From positions 1-64,000 of the forward strand of contig NZ_FOUD01000005.1 in assembly GCF_900114765.1 (NCBI RefSeq): a stretch of DNA of 64,000 nucleotides. The letters are read 5' to 3'. This DNA is from Halopseudomonas pachastrellae. Lineage in GTDB: Bacteria; Pseudomonadota; Gammaproteobacteria; Pseudomonadales; Pseudomonadaceae. A program made the translations under genes and the position numbers. The number at the start of each line of letters is the position of its first letter. The first letter of the stretch is position 1. Of this stretch, positions 1-7,850 are shown one piece after another. The notes beneath the pieces are model-generated. The model had not been told where the DNA came from. It saw only the letters and a list, made by a program, of their open reading frames with translations, and did no database searches.

Positions 1-275
1 AACCAGCGATAGGCAACGTTAACCTGAATCTCGCGCATTAACTGTCGTTCGCTGCGCACGCCGAACAGGTAGCCAATAAACAGCATCTTGAACAGAGTGA
101 CCGGGTCAATCGCCGGGCGACCGTTGTCAGCACAATACAGGTGCTGGGTGGCAGGACGAATGAACTCGAAATCAATGTGCTGGGCGATCTTGCGCAGCAG
201 ATGGTCAGCTGGCACCAGTTCTTCGAGGGTGACCATCTCCAGCGCGTGTTGTTTGGGTGAAGGGGGGTTGAGCAT
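1..275 (-). CDS. IS1182-type transposase, N-terminal part (runs off the left edge)
   Basis: Read leftward from the ATG at 275 this encodes 91 residues in one open frame that continues past base 1. The sequence has the typical N-terminus of IS1182-family DDE transposases: an ELVPADHLLRKI segment, then LYCADNGRPAIDP, LFKMLFIGYLFGVRSERQL and a final EIQVNVAYRW. This is the DNA-binding and dimerisation region; the catalytic DDE residues would lie outside the window. The frame has no stop or shift in the visible part, so the element may be intact. Nothing of the far end can be judged. The family call rests on recalled motif similarity. Confidence 0.8.
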   Translation of the reverse strand, partial: MLNPPSPKQHALEMVTLEELVPADHLLRKIAQHIDFEFIRPATQHLYCADNGRPAIDPVTLFKMLFIGYLFGVRSERQLMREIQVNVAYRW

Positions 276-311
276 CGGGTTGGCCTGCGATAAACGACAA
301 CCCATTAAACA

Positions 312-340
312 AAAGCCCCCGCCTTTCGGCTAGGGGCTTT
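312..340 (-). terminator. Hairpin with T-rich tail on the minus strand
   Basis: AAAGCCCC at 312-319 pairs with GGGGCTTT at 333-340. Read on the minus strand the stem is followed by CTTTTGTTT, as in a Rho-independent terminator. It could end the small gene at 393-737 or belong to the IS end; the start of the transposase lies only about 40 bases further left. Confidence 0.55.
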
Positions 341-352
341 GTCAGCAGTCTG

Positions 353-374
353 AGAGCCCCGGTACCGGGGCTCT
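353..374. repeat. 22-bp perfect palindrome
   Basis: AGAGCCCCGGT at 353-363 is followed at once by its exact reverse complement at 364-374. It lies 19 bases beyond the stop of the 393-737 gene and next to the IS-associated hairpin. It could be a terminator stem for that gene or the site into which the insertion sequence moved. No T-run follows it on either strand. Confidence 0.7.
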
Positions 375-392
375 GTGTCGTGCCTTCGAATG

Positions 393-737
393 TCAGGCCG
401 GTAGGGCCTGACGTAACTCCGTTGCACGTCGAGTCTGGGTTTGAGTCTGGCTTTGCTGTGGCTGAACCACTTCGTAAACGTGAAAGGCTTGGGGGCCAAA
501 AGGGTCCAGAGCAGTGTCGATGTGGCGAAAGCTTACCGGCACCGGTGCGCCGGAACCGACCACCATGAACTGGCGTTTGATAACCGGCAGGTCGATGCTG
601 AGCGGCTCTTCTACCCAGAGGTAGACTTGCTTTTGCGCCAACAGGTACTCGCAGCGCACGACCCGATAGCCCTCGCGCAGCGCGAGGGTAGTGATCTTCT
701 GGTCGCTGTTCAGGGTGTACTGGTGAATAGTTTTCAT
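393..737 (-). CDS. Small protein of unknown function (DUF7352-like)
   Basis: A 114-residue protein starting MKTIHQYTL at an ATG preceded by GGAGAAC at good spacing. It reads like the small beta-rich proteins annotated as DUF7352, often found in phages and plasmids: a short N-terminal strand, a repeated pattern of hydrophobic strands, a VVGSGAPVP turn and a FHVYEV strand near residue 88. The C-terminal tail after residue 92 is rich in Gln and Thr and looks disordered. There is no signal peptide or membrane segment. It stands alone between an insertion sequence and a LysR gene. Function unknown; the family link is a weak recollection. Confidence 0.6.
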   Translation of the reverse strand: MKTIHQYTLNSDQKITTLALREGYRVVRCEYLLAQKQVYLWVEEPLSIDLPVIKRQFMVVGSGAPVPVSFRHIDTALDPFGPQAFHVYEVVQPQQSQTQTQTRRATELRQALPA

Positions 738-789
738 GCCTGTTCTCCGAGCCGGGAATGACGTGGCTAGGATCGCGCGGTGAGAGGTC

Positions 790-820
790 GCAATAAATAG
801 AGTTATTTCTTATTTATTGC
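790..820. repeat. AT-rich inverted repeat at the 3' end of the LysR gene
   Basis: GCAATAAATA at 790-799 pairs perfectly with TATTTATTGC at 811-820 around an 11-base AT-rich loop. The LysR stop codon (814-816) lies inside the right arm. It is unusually AT-rich for this region. It could be a weak terminator for the minus-strand LysR gene or an operator for the downstream 393-737 gene. Confidence 0.5.
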
Positions 821-1731
821 TCGGTTTTTTCGATGCTGTCATCCAGGTCCGGCCGTGTGTGCAGTAGCGCGGCCACACCCGGATTGCTGCTGGCGCGGGC
901 GCGAGTGACCGCATACAGGGTTTCACGTACTTGTTCGATCGCGCCTATGCAGGTTACCTCGTACTGCCTGCATACCTCCTCGCGAATCACGGTTGGTGCA
1001 GCAAAGTAGCCGACCCCTTCGCGACCAAACACCTTGATCAGTGCGCTGTCATCGACTTCTGCAACCACGTTGATACGAATGCGCTGGGCGGCGAACCAGT
1101 TCATCAACTCGTTGATGTAGGGTGCGTTGAGTGAGGTGGTGAGAAAGGGCTCACGGTCCAGACTGGCGGGAAAGCCCGGCATCAGCCTGCTGCTCAGGGC
1201 GGGGGCTGCAAACAGCGAGATGGACGAGCTGGCGAGCTGGGTTGCCCGGAATTGGCCGGCATCCTTGAAGTCGGGCTGACGGTCGGTCAAGAGGATGTCC
1301 AGCTCGCGGCGCCCCAGCCGTTTCAGCAACTCACTGGTTTCGCCCGTCTGACAGCGCAAGTGGACCGGGCGCGGCAAAGCCAGTGCGGGCGCCGTCAGGT
1401 GATAGGCAATGAGTTTGTGAATAGAGGCTGCGATACCAACGGAGAGGTTGAGTGGCCTGGTTTCTGGCGGCTGCTGCAACAGATCGTCCAGCGCCTGGAC
1501 GCTCTGGAAAATTTCTTCTGCGTAGCTGAAGACGGTTTGCCCGAAGTTGGTCAGTTGCAGCGAGCGGTTGCGGCGCAGAAACAGCGCGTTGCCCAGGTTT
1601 GCCTCCAGCGTCGCCAACTGACCGCTCAGCGTTTGTGGCGACAGCTTTAGAACATCTGCGGCGCGCACGATGGAGCCGTTGCGCGCGATCATCCAGAAAT
1701 AATGCAGATGGCGAAGGTTGATATGGTCCAC
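814..1731 (-). CDS. LysR-family regulator, NhaR-like
   Basis: LysR-type regulator of about 305 residues. I chose the GTG at 1731 because GGGAG lies 7 bases upstream and the product begins VDHINLRHLHYFWMIAR, which matches the NhaR start; an upstream ATG at 1770 lacks a good ribosome site. Residues 5-65 form the winged helix-turn-helix (AADVLKLSPQTLSGQLATLE), followed by the LysR substrate-binding domain. NhaR homologues respond to sodium and pH and activate Na+/H+ antiporters or biofilm genes. It is divergent from the potassium transporter genes trkH-trkA, so control of ion homeostasis is plausible but not shown. No antiporter gene is adjacent. Confidence 0.85.
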   Translation of the reverse strand: MDHINLRHLHYFWMIARNGSIVRAADVLKLSPQTLSGQLATLEANLGNALFLRRNRSLQLTNFGQTVFSYAEEIFQSVQALDDLLQQPPETRPLNLSVGIAASIHKLIAYHLTAPALALPRPVHLRCQTGETSELLKRLGRRELDILLTDRQPDFKDAGQFRATQLASSSISLFAAPALSSRLMPGFPASLDREPFLTTSLNAPYINELMNWFAAQRIRINVVAEVDDSALIKVFGREGVGYFAAPTVIREEVCRQYEVTCIGAIEQVRETLYAVTRARASSNPGVAALLHTRPDLDDSIEKTEQ

Positions 1732-1870
1732 TAGTGTCTCCCGGTCGTGCGGGGAGGCCCGCCGGGTCATGGTAGCCTGTCGTTACCTACTCGCACAGCA
1801 GGGAAAGCGCGCGCTTACGCCGTGCTTTGGCTATCATGTGCGGCACTCTTGCGCCGTTGGGGATTGTTGT

Positions 1871-3319
1871 ATGGTGCGCTTTCTGCGACCGGTACTCTTT
1901 GTCTGTGGCATTCTGACTCTTCTGATGGCGGGGCTGATGCTCGCGGTGGCCTGCTTTGCCTGGTTGCGGCAGGACCCGGAGATGGAAGTTTTCCTGATCT
2001 CCTTCGGTATCACCCTGGGTTGCGGTCTAGTGCTGGTGCTGGGATGTCATGATCGCGGCTTTCATCTGGTTGCTCGCCAGCTTTACCTGCTGACCAGCCT
2101 GAGCTGGGTGCTGATGTCGCTGTTCGGCGCGTTGCCGCTGTTCTTCAGTCATTTTCAGCTGAGCGCTGAGGATGCTGTCTTTGAGGCGGTGTCCGGTATC
2201 ACCACCACCGGCTCGACCATTCTCAGTGGCATTGAGCACGTGGCGCCGAGCCTGCTGCTGTGGCGCTCGTTGCTGCAGTGGTTGGGCGGGTTGGGGGTGA
2301 TCGGTATGGCGGTGTCCATCCTGCCGTTTTTGCGGGTTGGTGGCATGCGGCTGTTCCACACCGAGTCCTCCGACTGGTCGGAAAAGTCGATCCCGCGTGT
2401 GCAATCACTGGCGCGCCTGCTGGTGCTGACCTACCTGACCCTCTCGGTCTGCTGCGTACTGTCCTATTGGCTGGCGGGCATGACGCTGTTCGATGCGGTC
2501 AATCACGCCATGGCTACGGTGTCCACGGGCGGCTTTGCCACCGATGACCGATCCATGGGGCGGTTCTCGCTGGGGGTGCTCTGGGTGTCGATCCTGTTCA
2601 TGATTCTGAGCGCCTTGCCCTTTACCCTGCTGATCGGCTTCTTCCGCAGGCCATCAATGGATCTGTTCAGAAACCAGCAGGTGCTTGGGTTCTTTGCGAT
2701 TATCGTGGTGGTGTCGCTACTGCTGACGGCTGATCTGATTGACCTGCAGGTGTTTGCCCCCTTCGAGGCCTTTACCCAGGCGAGCTTCAACCTGGTATCG
2801 GTGATCACGACTACCGGTTTTGCCTCGGCCGACTACACCCAGTGGGGGACCTTCAGTATCGCGCTGTTCTTTGTCGTCATGTTTATTGGTGGTTGCTCGG
2901 GCTCCACCAGTGGCGGCATGAAGGTGTTTCGCTTTCAGCTCAGTTACCTGTTTCTGCGCAGCCAGATTCGCAAGCTGATTCACCCCAGCGGCGTATTTGT
3001 GACCCAGTACAATGGCCGGCCGGTGCAAGATGACATCGTTCTCTCGGCGGTGGCCTTTTCCTTTCTGTTCTTTGTCACGCTGGCAGTCATCACTCTGCTG
3101 CTGGCGCTGATGGGGCTGGAGCTGATGACCAGCCTTACCGCGGCTGCTACGGCGCTGACCAACGTCGGGCCGGGGCTGGGCGAGATTGTCGGGCCGGCGG
3201 GCAACTTTGCCAGCCTGCCGGTGGCGGCCAAGTGGCTGCTGTCCTTCGCCATGTTGATGGGGCGCTTGGAGTTGCTGACGCTGATGGTACTCTTTACCCC
3301 CATGTTCTGGCGTGGGTGA
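1871..3319 (+). CDS. trkH: TrkH potassium uptake channel subunit
   Basis: Inner-membrane K+-translocating subunit of the Trk system, 482 residues from the ATG at 1871. A longer frame upstream would run through the LysR promoter region and lacks TrkH similarity. The four selectivity-filter loops of the TrkH/KtrB superfamily are visible: SGITTTGST (near residue 110), ATVSTGGFA, SVITTTGFA and TALTNVGPG. The glycine-rich GGCSGSTSGGMKVFR segment is also typical. Multiple hydrophobic helices span the whole length. The regulatory partner trkA follows 27 bases downstream, so the two are probably co-transcribed. Divergent from the LysR gene. Confidence 0.95.
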   Translation: MVRFLRPVLFVCGILTLLMAGLMLAVACFAWLRQDPEMEVFLISFGITLGCGLVLVLGCHDRGFHLVARQLYLLTSLSWVLMSLFGALPLFFSHFQLSAEDAVFEAVSGITTTGSTILSGIEHVAPSLLLWRSLLQWLGGLGVIGMAVSILPFLRVGGMRLFHTESSDWSEKSIPRVQSLARLLVLTYLTLSVCCVLSYWLAGMTLFDAVNHAMATVSTGGFATDDRSMGRFSLGVLWVSILFMILSALPFTLLIGFFRRPSMDLFRNQQVLGFFAIIVVVSLLLTADLIDLQVFAPFEAFTQASFNLVSVITTTGFASADYTQWGTFSIALFFVVMFIGGCSGSTSGGMKVFRFQLSYLFLRSQIRKLIHPSGVFVTQYNGRPVQDDIVLSAVAFSFLFFVTLAVITLLLALMGLELMTSLTAAATALTNVGPGLGEIVGPAGNFASLPVAAKWLLSFAMLMGRLELLTLMVLFTPMFWRG

Positions 3320-3346
3320 ATACATGGGATCGGGGGAGACAGTCTG

Positions 3347-4726
3347 ATGCGCATTATCATTCTTGGCGCCGGCCAGGTGGGCCGCAGTCTGGTCGAGCAC
3401 CTGGTCAGCGAGAAAAACCACATAACCGTGGTGGATACCAATGCGGACCGCCTGCAGATGGTGCAGGAGCTGCACGACGTGAACATCCTCTGTGCCCACG
3501 GCGCCCATCCGGTGACCCTGTCCAAGGCGGGGGCCGACGATGCCGATATGCTGGTGGCGGTGACCAACAGCGACGAGGTGAACATGATTGCCTGCCAGGT
3601 CGGGCAGTCCCTGTTTCACGTACCGAACAAGGTGGCGCGTGTGCGCGAGCCGGGCTACATGGAGCAGAATCAGGCGCTGTTTGCCAAGGCGGCGGTGCCG
3701 GTGGATGTCCTGATCAACCCCGAGGCGCTGGTCACCCAGCATCTGAAAAAGCTGATTCGCTATCCGGGCGCCTTGCAGGTCATCAACTTTGCTGATGGCT
3801 TGGCGCAGCTGGTCGCGGTACGCGCCACCACTGGCGGGGCGCTGGTCGGCCAGCGCATTTCTGCGTTGCGTGAGCACTTGCCGGCGGTGGAGATTCGCGT
3901 TGCGGCCATCTTTCGCCAGAATCACTCGGTGGTGCCGGACGGCGATACCGTGATTCAGGATGGCGATGAGGTGTTCTTTGTCGCGGCCAGGCCGGATATC
4001 CGCCTGGTGCTCAACGAGCTGCGTCGCCGCGAAAAACCCTACAAACGGATCGTGATTGCCGGCGGCGGCAATATCGGCGCGCGGCTGGCTCGGGTGTTGG
4101 AGGACGATTATAGGGTCAAGGTGATCGAGCAGGACATGGGCCGTTGCCAATACCTGTCTGAGCGCCTGCGCAAGACAACCGTGCTCTATGGCAGCGCCTC
4201 GGACCGCGAGCTGTTGCTGGAAGAAAGCATCGAGTCGGCCGACGTCTTCCTGGCGCTGACCAACGACGACGAAGCCAACATCATGTCCTCCATGCTGGCC
4301 AAGCGCATGGGAGCCCGTACCGTGATTACCCTGATCAGCAACCCGGCCTACGCCGAGCTGGTGCAGGGCGGCAGTATCGATATCGCCATCTCGCCGCAGC
4401 AGGCAACCATTGGCGCGTTGCTGACCCACGTGCGGCGCGGCGATGTGGTGGCCGTGCACTCCCTGCGCCGAGGTACCGCCGAGGCGATGGAAGCGGTTGC
4501 CCACGGTGATCCGCAAAGTTCACAGGTCGTTGGTAAGCGCATTGACGAGTTGCCGCTGCCGCCCGGCGCGATGGTGGGCGCTGTGGTGCGCGGCGAGGAT
4601 GTGATCATTGCCCATGACAGCACCCAGATCGAGGAGGGTGATCATGTCATTGTGCTGGTGCCGGATAAGCGCGACATGCAGGCGGTAGAGCGCCTGTTCC
4701 AGGTAGGGTTGACGTTTTTGCTGTGA
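3347..4726 (+). CDS. trkA: TrkA, NAD-binding regulatory subunit of Trk potassium uptake
   Basis: Cytoplasmic RCK protein of 459 residues, the usual length for TrkA with two tandem modules. Each module has a Rossmann RCK_N domain and an RCK_C domain. The first nucleotide motif is GAGQVGRSL near residue 8, the second GGGNIGARLARVLE near residue 242. Conserved acidic residues after the second strand (VVDTNADR, VIEQDMGR) fit NAD(H) binding. TrkA gates TrkH in response to nucleotides. In Pseudomonas aeruginosa trkA usually sits apart from trkH, near fmt-rsmB, so the tight trkH-trkA pair may be a second system or a rearranged order. Confidence 0.95.
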   Translation: MRIIILGAGQVGRSLVEHLVSEKNHITVVDTNADRLQMVQELHDVNILCAHGAHPVTLSKAGADDADMLVAVTNSDEVNMIACQVGQSLFHVPNKVARVREPGYMEQNQALFAKAAVPVDVLINPEALVTQHLKKLIRYPGALQVINFADGLAQLVAVRATTGGALVGQRISALREHLPAVEIRVAAIFRQNHSVVPDGDTVIQDGDEVFFVAARPDIRLVLNELRRREKPYKRIVIAGGGNIGARLARVLEDDYRVKVIEQDMGRCQYLSERLRKTTVLYGSASDRELLLEESIESADVFLALTNDDEANIMSSMLAKRMGARTVITLISNPAYAELVQGGSIDIAISPQQATIGALLTHVRRGDVVAVHSLRRGTAEAMEAVAHGDPQSSQVVGKRIDELPLPPGAMVGAVVRGEDVIIAHDSTQIEEGDHVIVLVPDKRDMQAVERLFQVGLTFLL

Positions 4727-4797
4727 TGGGCTGGCGCGTTCAGGTGCTTTTCTGGCTACCTGAGTGCGCTGTCTAGCAGTTGCTGCGCAGTGCCTTA

Positions 4798-5313
4798 TCA
4801 GTCTGCGCTGCGCAGCTCGACCATGAGGTCGTCGGTCAGATTCTCCAGTGCATCGCGCAGGGCATCCAGGTCGGTCTGCGGGTAGACGCCCAGGTGAGCT
4901 TCGGCCTTGAACAGCATGTCGGCACTCATCGGCGCGGGCACGCACTCGGTTTCCAGTGACTCGACATTGACACCGTGGCTGGCCAGTACTCGGGATACTT
5001 CGTGCACGATGCCGGCACGGTCGTTGCCCACCAGGTTCAGAATCAGCGCGCTTTGCACCGGCTCTTCAGCCTGGCCACTGATGGCGACCTGCACGTTGAT
5101 GCCCAGGCTGGTCAAGCCCTCCAGGTCTATGCGCAGGGCTTCGAGCTGGTCGTTGCCAACATCAACCCGCAGAATGCCGGCGAACTGCCCAGCCATGCGC
5201 GCCATGCGGCTTTCCAGCCAGTTGCCGCCATGACGGCTGATGGTCTGGGCAAGGCTCTCTACCAGACCGGGCTTGTCGGCTGAAATCACGGTAATTACGA
5301 GCGGGGTGGTCAT
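4798..5313 (-). CDS. GcvR-like ACT-domain protein
   Basis: A 171-residue protein with two ACT domains, approximately 5-80 and 90-165. Each begins with a strand and turn typical of ACT domains: VITVISADKPGLVESLA and LNLVGNDRAGIVHEVSRVLASHGV. This arrangement matches the glycine cleavage repressor family (GcvR), in which the ACT domains bind glycine or a partner such as GcvA. No DNA-binding domain is present, as expected for the family. It starts 34 bases from the HDOD gene on the same strand and could share its transcript. Which amino acid it senses cannot be told from sequence. Confidence 0.85.
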   Translation of the reverse strand: MTTPLVITVISADKPGLVESLAQTISRHGGNWLESRMARMAGQFAGILRVDVGNDQLEALRIDLEGLTSLGINVQVAISGQAEEPVQSALILNLVGNDRAGIVHEVSRVLASHGVNVESLETECVPAPMSADMLFKAEAHLGVYPQTDLDALRDALENLTDDLMVELRSAD

Positions 5314-5346
5314 GGGTGTCTCCTATGGGCCGGTGGTTGGCCGTTA

Positions 5347-6225
5347 TTAGTAGTAACGACCTTCGCCGGTGGCCGTCATTTCCTGACAGGTGGCCTCCAG
5401 GTTCTCAAAGTCGTAATCCGATAGGCCAACGTATTCGAGAATGGCTGCGCCCACGGCGTTCCATTCGTGATCAACCCGATGGTTGCCGAGGACCCGGTAG
5501 GATTGGCAGATATGCTCTGCCATCTTCAGAATCGCCAGCAGGTTCTTTTGTTCCACATCCTTGCCCAGCGGCGAGAGAAAGGTCTGCTCGGCGTTGTGGT
5601 GGCTGGCGATAGCCTCGCACAGGTGGGGCGGCAGGCGCCATGATTTGGCGGTGTAATAGCCGATCACCGCGTGGTTGGTGTTCATGCGCTGGTTTTCCAC
5701 ATCGACGATGCGCACGTCGTTCTGTGCGTAGGACTCTTCCATGACTTCGATGTAGTAGGGGAAGCGGCTAAGCATCAGCGGGATGCCGCAGTTGTGGAAC
5801 AGCCCCAGCGCGTAGGCTTCGTCCGGCTCCACACAACCAATGCGCTTGGCCAGTGTCATGCACGTCACGGCGATATCCTGGGCGCTGTCCCAGAAGCGGT
5901 TCAGGTTGACGATGTTTTCATCGGTCAGCTCGCCACGAATGGACTGGGCGTTGACGATATTGACCACCCGCGACACGCCCAGCAGGTTGACCGCCTGCTG
6001 AATTGAGCTGATGCGGTTGGTCAGACCAAAAAAGGCCGAGTTGACCACCTTGAGCAGGCTGCCGGACAGGCCCGGGTCCTGGCTGATCAGCCGGGCGATG
6101 ACCTTCAGGTCCGGGTCCGGCATCAGTTGCTCCATCTGCAGGTCGACCATGATCTGCGGCTGCGGCGGCACGCTGATGCCCTGCAGTGCGCTGCTGATCT
6201 GCTGGTCGGTAAGCTCGGCATTCAT
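5347..6225 (-). CDS. HDOD-domain signalling protein
   Basis: A 292-residue cytoplasmic protein made almost entirely of one HDOD domain. The region VIARLISQDPGLSGSLLKVVNSAFFG and the following SIQQAVNLLGVSRVVNIV are hallmark HDOD sequence. The position of the canonical HD metal pair carries GLFHNCGIP, so phosphohydrolase activity is not expected; HDOD domains generally act as non-catalytic signalling adaptors. There is no receiver, GAF or GGDEF domain fused to it. It is the first gene of a probable two-gene minus-strand transcript with the ACT-domain protein and is divergent from rlmI. Confidence 0.88.
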   Translation of the reverse strand: MNAELTDQQISSALQGISVPPQPQIMVDLQMEQLMPDPDLKVIARLISQDPGLSGSLLKVVNSAFFGLTNRISSIQQAVNLLGVSRVVNIVNAQSIRGELTDENIVNLNRFWDSAQDIAVTCMTLAKRIGCVEPDEAYALGLFHNCGIPLMLSRFPYYIEVMEESYAQNDVRIVDVENQRMNTNHAVIGYYTAKSWRLPPHLCEAIASHHNAEQTFLSPLGKDVEQKNLLAILKMAEHICQSYRVLGNHRVDHEWNAVGAAILEYVGLSDYDFENLEATCQEMTATGEGRYY

Positions 6226-6309
6226 GGAGACGATCCGCTGGTGACTGAATCACCGAGTTTAGCGCCACTGGGGGGCGCTTGGGAAACCCCTGCGAGGCTC
6301 TGGCGCAAA

Positions 6310-6338
6310 GGCCCTTCGCGGGCGCGGCGCGAAGGGCC
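6310..6338. promoter_or_regulatory. Strong hairpin and -10-like box in the HDOD/rlmI divergent region
   Basis: GGCCCTTCGCG at 6310-6320 pairs perfectly with CGCGAAGGGCC at 6328-6338 around a 7-base loop. Ten bases downstream is TATAAT at 6348-6353, a perfect -10 hexamer for rlmI. No good -35 box stands at the expected distance; that position falls inside the hairpin. The palindrome could be a binding site or a structural feature. Confidence 0.5.
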
Positions 6339-6398
6339 GGCAGTCTGTATAATCGACCGCTGTATTTCTACATCCCGCTTGTTCCCCAGGAGTTTCTC

Positions 6399-7592
6399 AT
6401 GTCACTGCCCAGTCTGCGTCTCAAAGCCAATGCCGAACGGCGCATCCGCGCAGGGCACCTGTGGGTCTTCAGTAATGAAGTGGATACCGCGCAGACGCCG
6501 CTGACCGCCTTTGAGGCTGGCCAGCAGGCGCAGCTCGAAACCAGCAGCGGTAAGCCTCTGGGCCTGGTGTGCATCAGCCCCAACAACCTGATCTGTGCGC
6601 GCCTGTTTGGTCGCGATACCGGCCACCTGCTCGACAAGTCGCTGCTGGTGCACCGCTTCAAGGTGGCGCTGAGCCTGCGCGAGCGCCTGTTCGACAAGCC
6701 CTTCTATCGCCTGGTGTACGGCGAGTCCGACCTGTTGCCGGGCCTGGTAGTGGACCGCTTTGGCGACTACTTCGTGGTACAGATCGCCAACCCCGGCATG
6801 GAGCGTGTACGCGATGCCATCGTTGAAGCGCTGGTGCAGGTGTTCAAGCCGCAGGCGGTGCTGTTCAAGAACGACAGCGGCGCGCGCAAGCTTGAAGGGC
6901 TGGACTCCTACGTCGAGGATGCCTACGGCGTGATGCCGGAGACGGTGGCGCTGGAGGAAAACGGCGTGCGCTTTGAGGCGCCGGTACGCGAGGGCCAGAA
7001 GACTGGCTGGTTCTACGATCACCGCGCCAACCGCGCGCGCCTGGCGCCCTATGTGGCCGGCAAGCGGGTGCTCGACCTGTACAGTTACATTGGCGGCTGG
7101 GGCGTGCAGGCCGCCGCCTTTGGGGCCAGCGAGGTGATGTGTGTCGACAGCTCGGCACCGGCACTGGATTGCGTCGAGGCCAATGCCGAGCTCAACGGTG
7201 TGGCCGAGAAGATGGCCGTGGTCGAAGGCGACGTGATGGCGGCGCTGCGCGAACTCAAAGGCGCCAACGAGCGCTTTGACCTGGTGATCGCCGATCCGCC
7301 GGCGTTTATCAAAAAGCGCAAGGATATCCGCAACGGCGAAGCCGCCTACCGCCGGCTCAATGAGCAGGCCATGCGCCTGCTCAACAAGGACGGCATTCTG
7401 GTCTCTGCCTCCTGCTCCATGCACCTGGAGGAAGACCGCCTGCGCGACGCCCTGCTCGGCGCCAGCCGCCACCTGGATCGCAACCTGATCATCACCGAGC
7501 GCGGCTTCCAAGGCGCCGACCACCCGCTGCACCCGGCGATTCCGGAGACCGGGTATATCAAGGCGTTGTTTTGTAGGGTAACGCCGGCCTGA
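6399..7592 (+). CDS. rlmI: RlmI, 23S rRNA m5C1962 methyltransferase
   Basis: SAM-dependent methyltransferase of 397 residues that modifies cytosine 1962 of 23S rRNA. The ATG at 6399 has CCAGGAG upstream and gives the expected length (E. coli RlmI is 396). The N-terminal PUA domain covers roughly residues 1-80 (LKANAERRIRAGHLWVFSNEV). The Rossmann methyltransferase core shows motif I at VLDLYSYIGGWGVQAAAFGA and the catalytic-region motif IADPPAFIKKRKD. The second Cys motif appears as LVSASCSMHL. It is monocistronic and ends in the hairpin at 7593-7611. Confidence 0.93.
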   Translation: MSLPSLRLKANAERRIRAGHLWVFSNEVDTAQTPLTAFEAGQQAQLETSSGKPLGLVCISPNNLICARLFGRDTGHLLDKSLLVHRFKVALSLRERLFDKPFYRLVYGESDLLPGLVVDRFGDYFVVQIANPGMERVRDAIVEALVQVFKPQAVLFKNDSGARKLEGLDSYVEDAYGVMPETVALEENGVRFEAPVREGQKTGWFYDHRANRARLAPYVAGKRVLDLYSYIGGWGVQAAAFGASEVMCVDSSAPALDCVEANAELNGVAEKMAVVEGDVMAALRELKGANERFDLVIADPPAFIKKRKDIRNGEAAYRRLNEQAMRLLNKDGILVSASCSMHLEEDRLRDALLGASRHLDRNLIITERGFQGADHPLHPAIPETGYIKALFCRVTPA

Positions 7593-7611
7593 CGCCGGCT
7601 TCGTGCCGGCG
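7593..7611 (+). terminator. GC hairpin directly after rlmI
   Basis: CGCCGGC at 7593-7599 pairs with GCCGGCG at 7605-7611 over a TTCGT loop, starting at the base after the rlmI stop codon. It lacks a T-run; the heptamer element begins 2 bases later. Probable transcript-end structure. Confidence 0.5.
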
Positions 7612-7612
7612 A

Positions 7613-7836
7613 GCTGCAAGCCGCAAGTTGCAAGCAAAACCCGCGTGGCTGCCAATCGCGCGGATTTTCTTGAAGTGGTGAGTGGTTGCACGGGTTTTAG
7701 AAAACACTTGACGGTTTTGCTGCCGAACTCACCCTGATTACGCTTGCAGCTTGCAGCTTGCAGCTTGCAGCTTGCAGCTTGCAGCTTGCAGCTTGCAGCT
7801 TGCAGCTTGCAGCTTGCAGCTTGCAGCTTGCAGCTT
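7613..7836. repeat. Intergenic heptamer-arm element, copy A
   Basis: The left arm at 7613-7635 holds three degenerate heptamers (GCTGCAA, GCCGCAA, GTTGCAA). The right arm at 7743-7836 holds thirteen perfect tandem copies of CTTGCAG plus CTT, the inverse complement of the left-arm unit. In the core CTTGAC at 7707-7712 is followed after 27 bases by ACGCTT at 7740-7745. The element fills the gap between convergent rlmI and the HAD gene. The heptamers open in all six frames (a 21-bp repeat encodes 7 residues), which produces spurious ORFs here. Confidence 0.9.
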
Positions 7837-7850
7837 AGAACGGCTGCGCT

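Noticed and set aside
1718-1870. Upstream 51-codon extension of trkH
   Set aside because: It would run through the divergent promoter region and lacks TrkH similarity; the ATG at 1871 starts the first membrane helix region.
2717-4516. 599-codon minus-strand frame under trkH-trkA
   Set aside because: Composition shadow of trkA; His/Gln-rich product with no domain.
7743-7836. CRISPR-like repeat array
   Set aside because: The units are 7 bp and directly joined, with no spacers and no cas genes.
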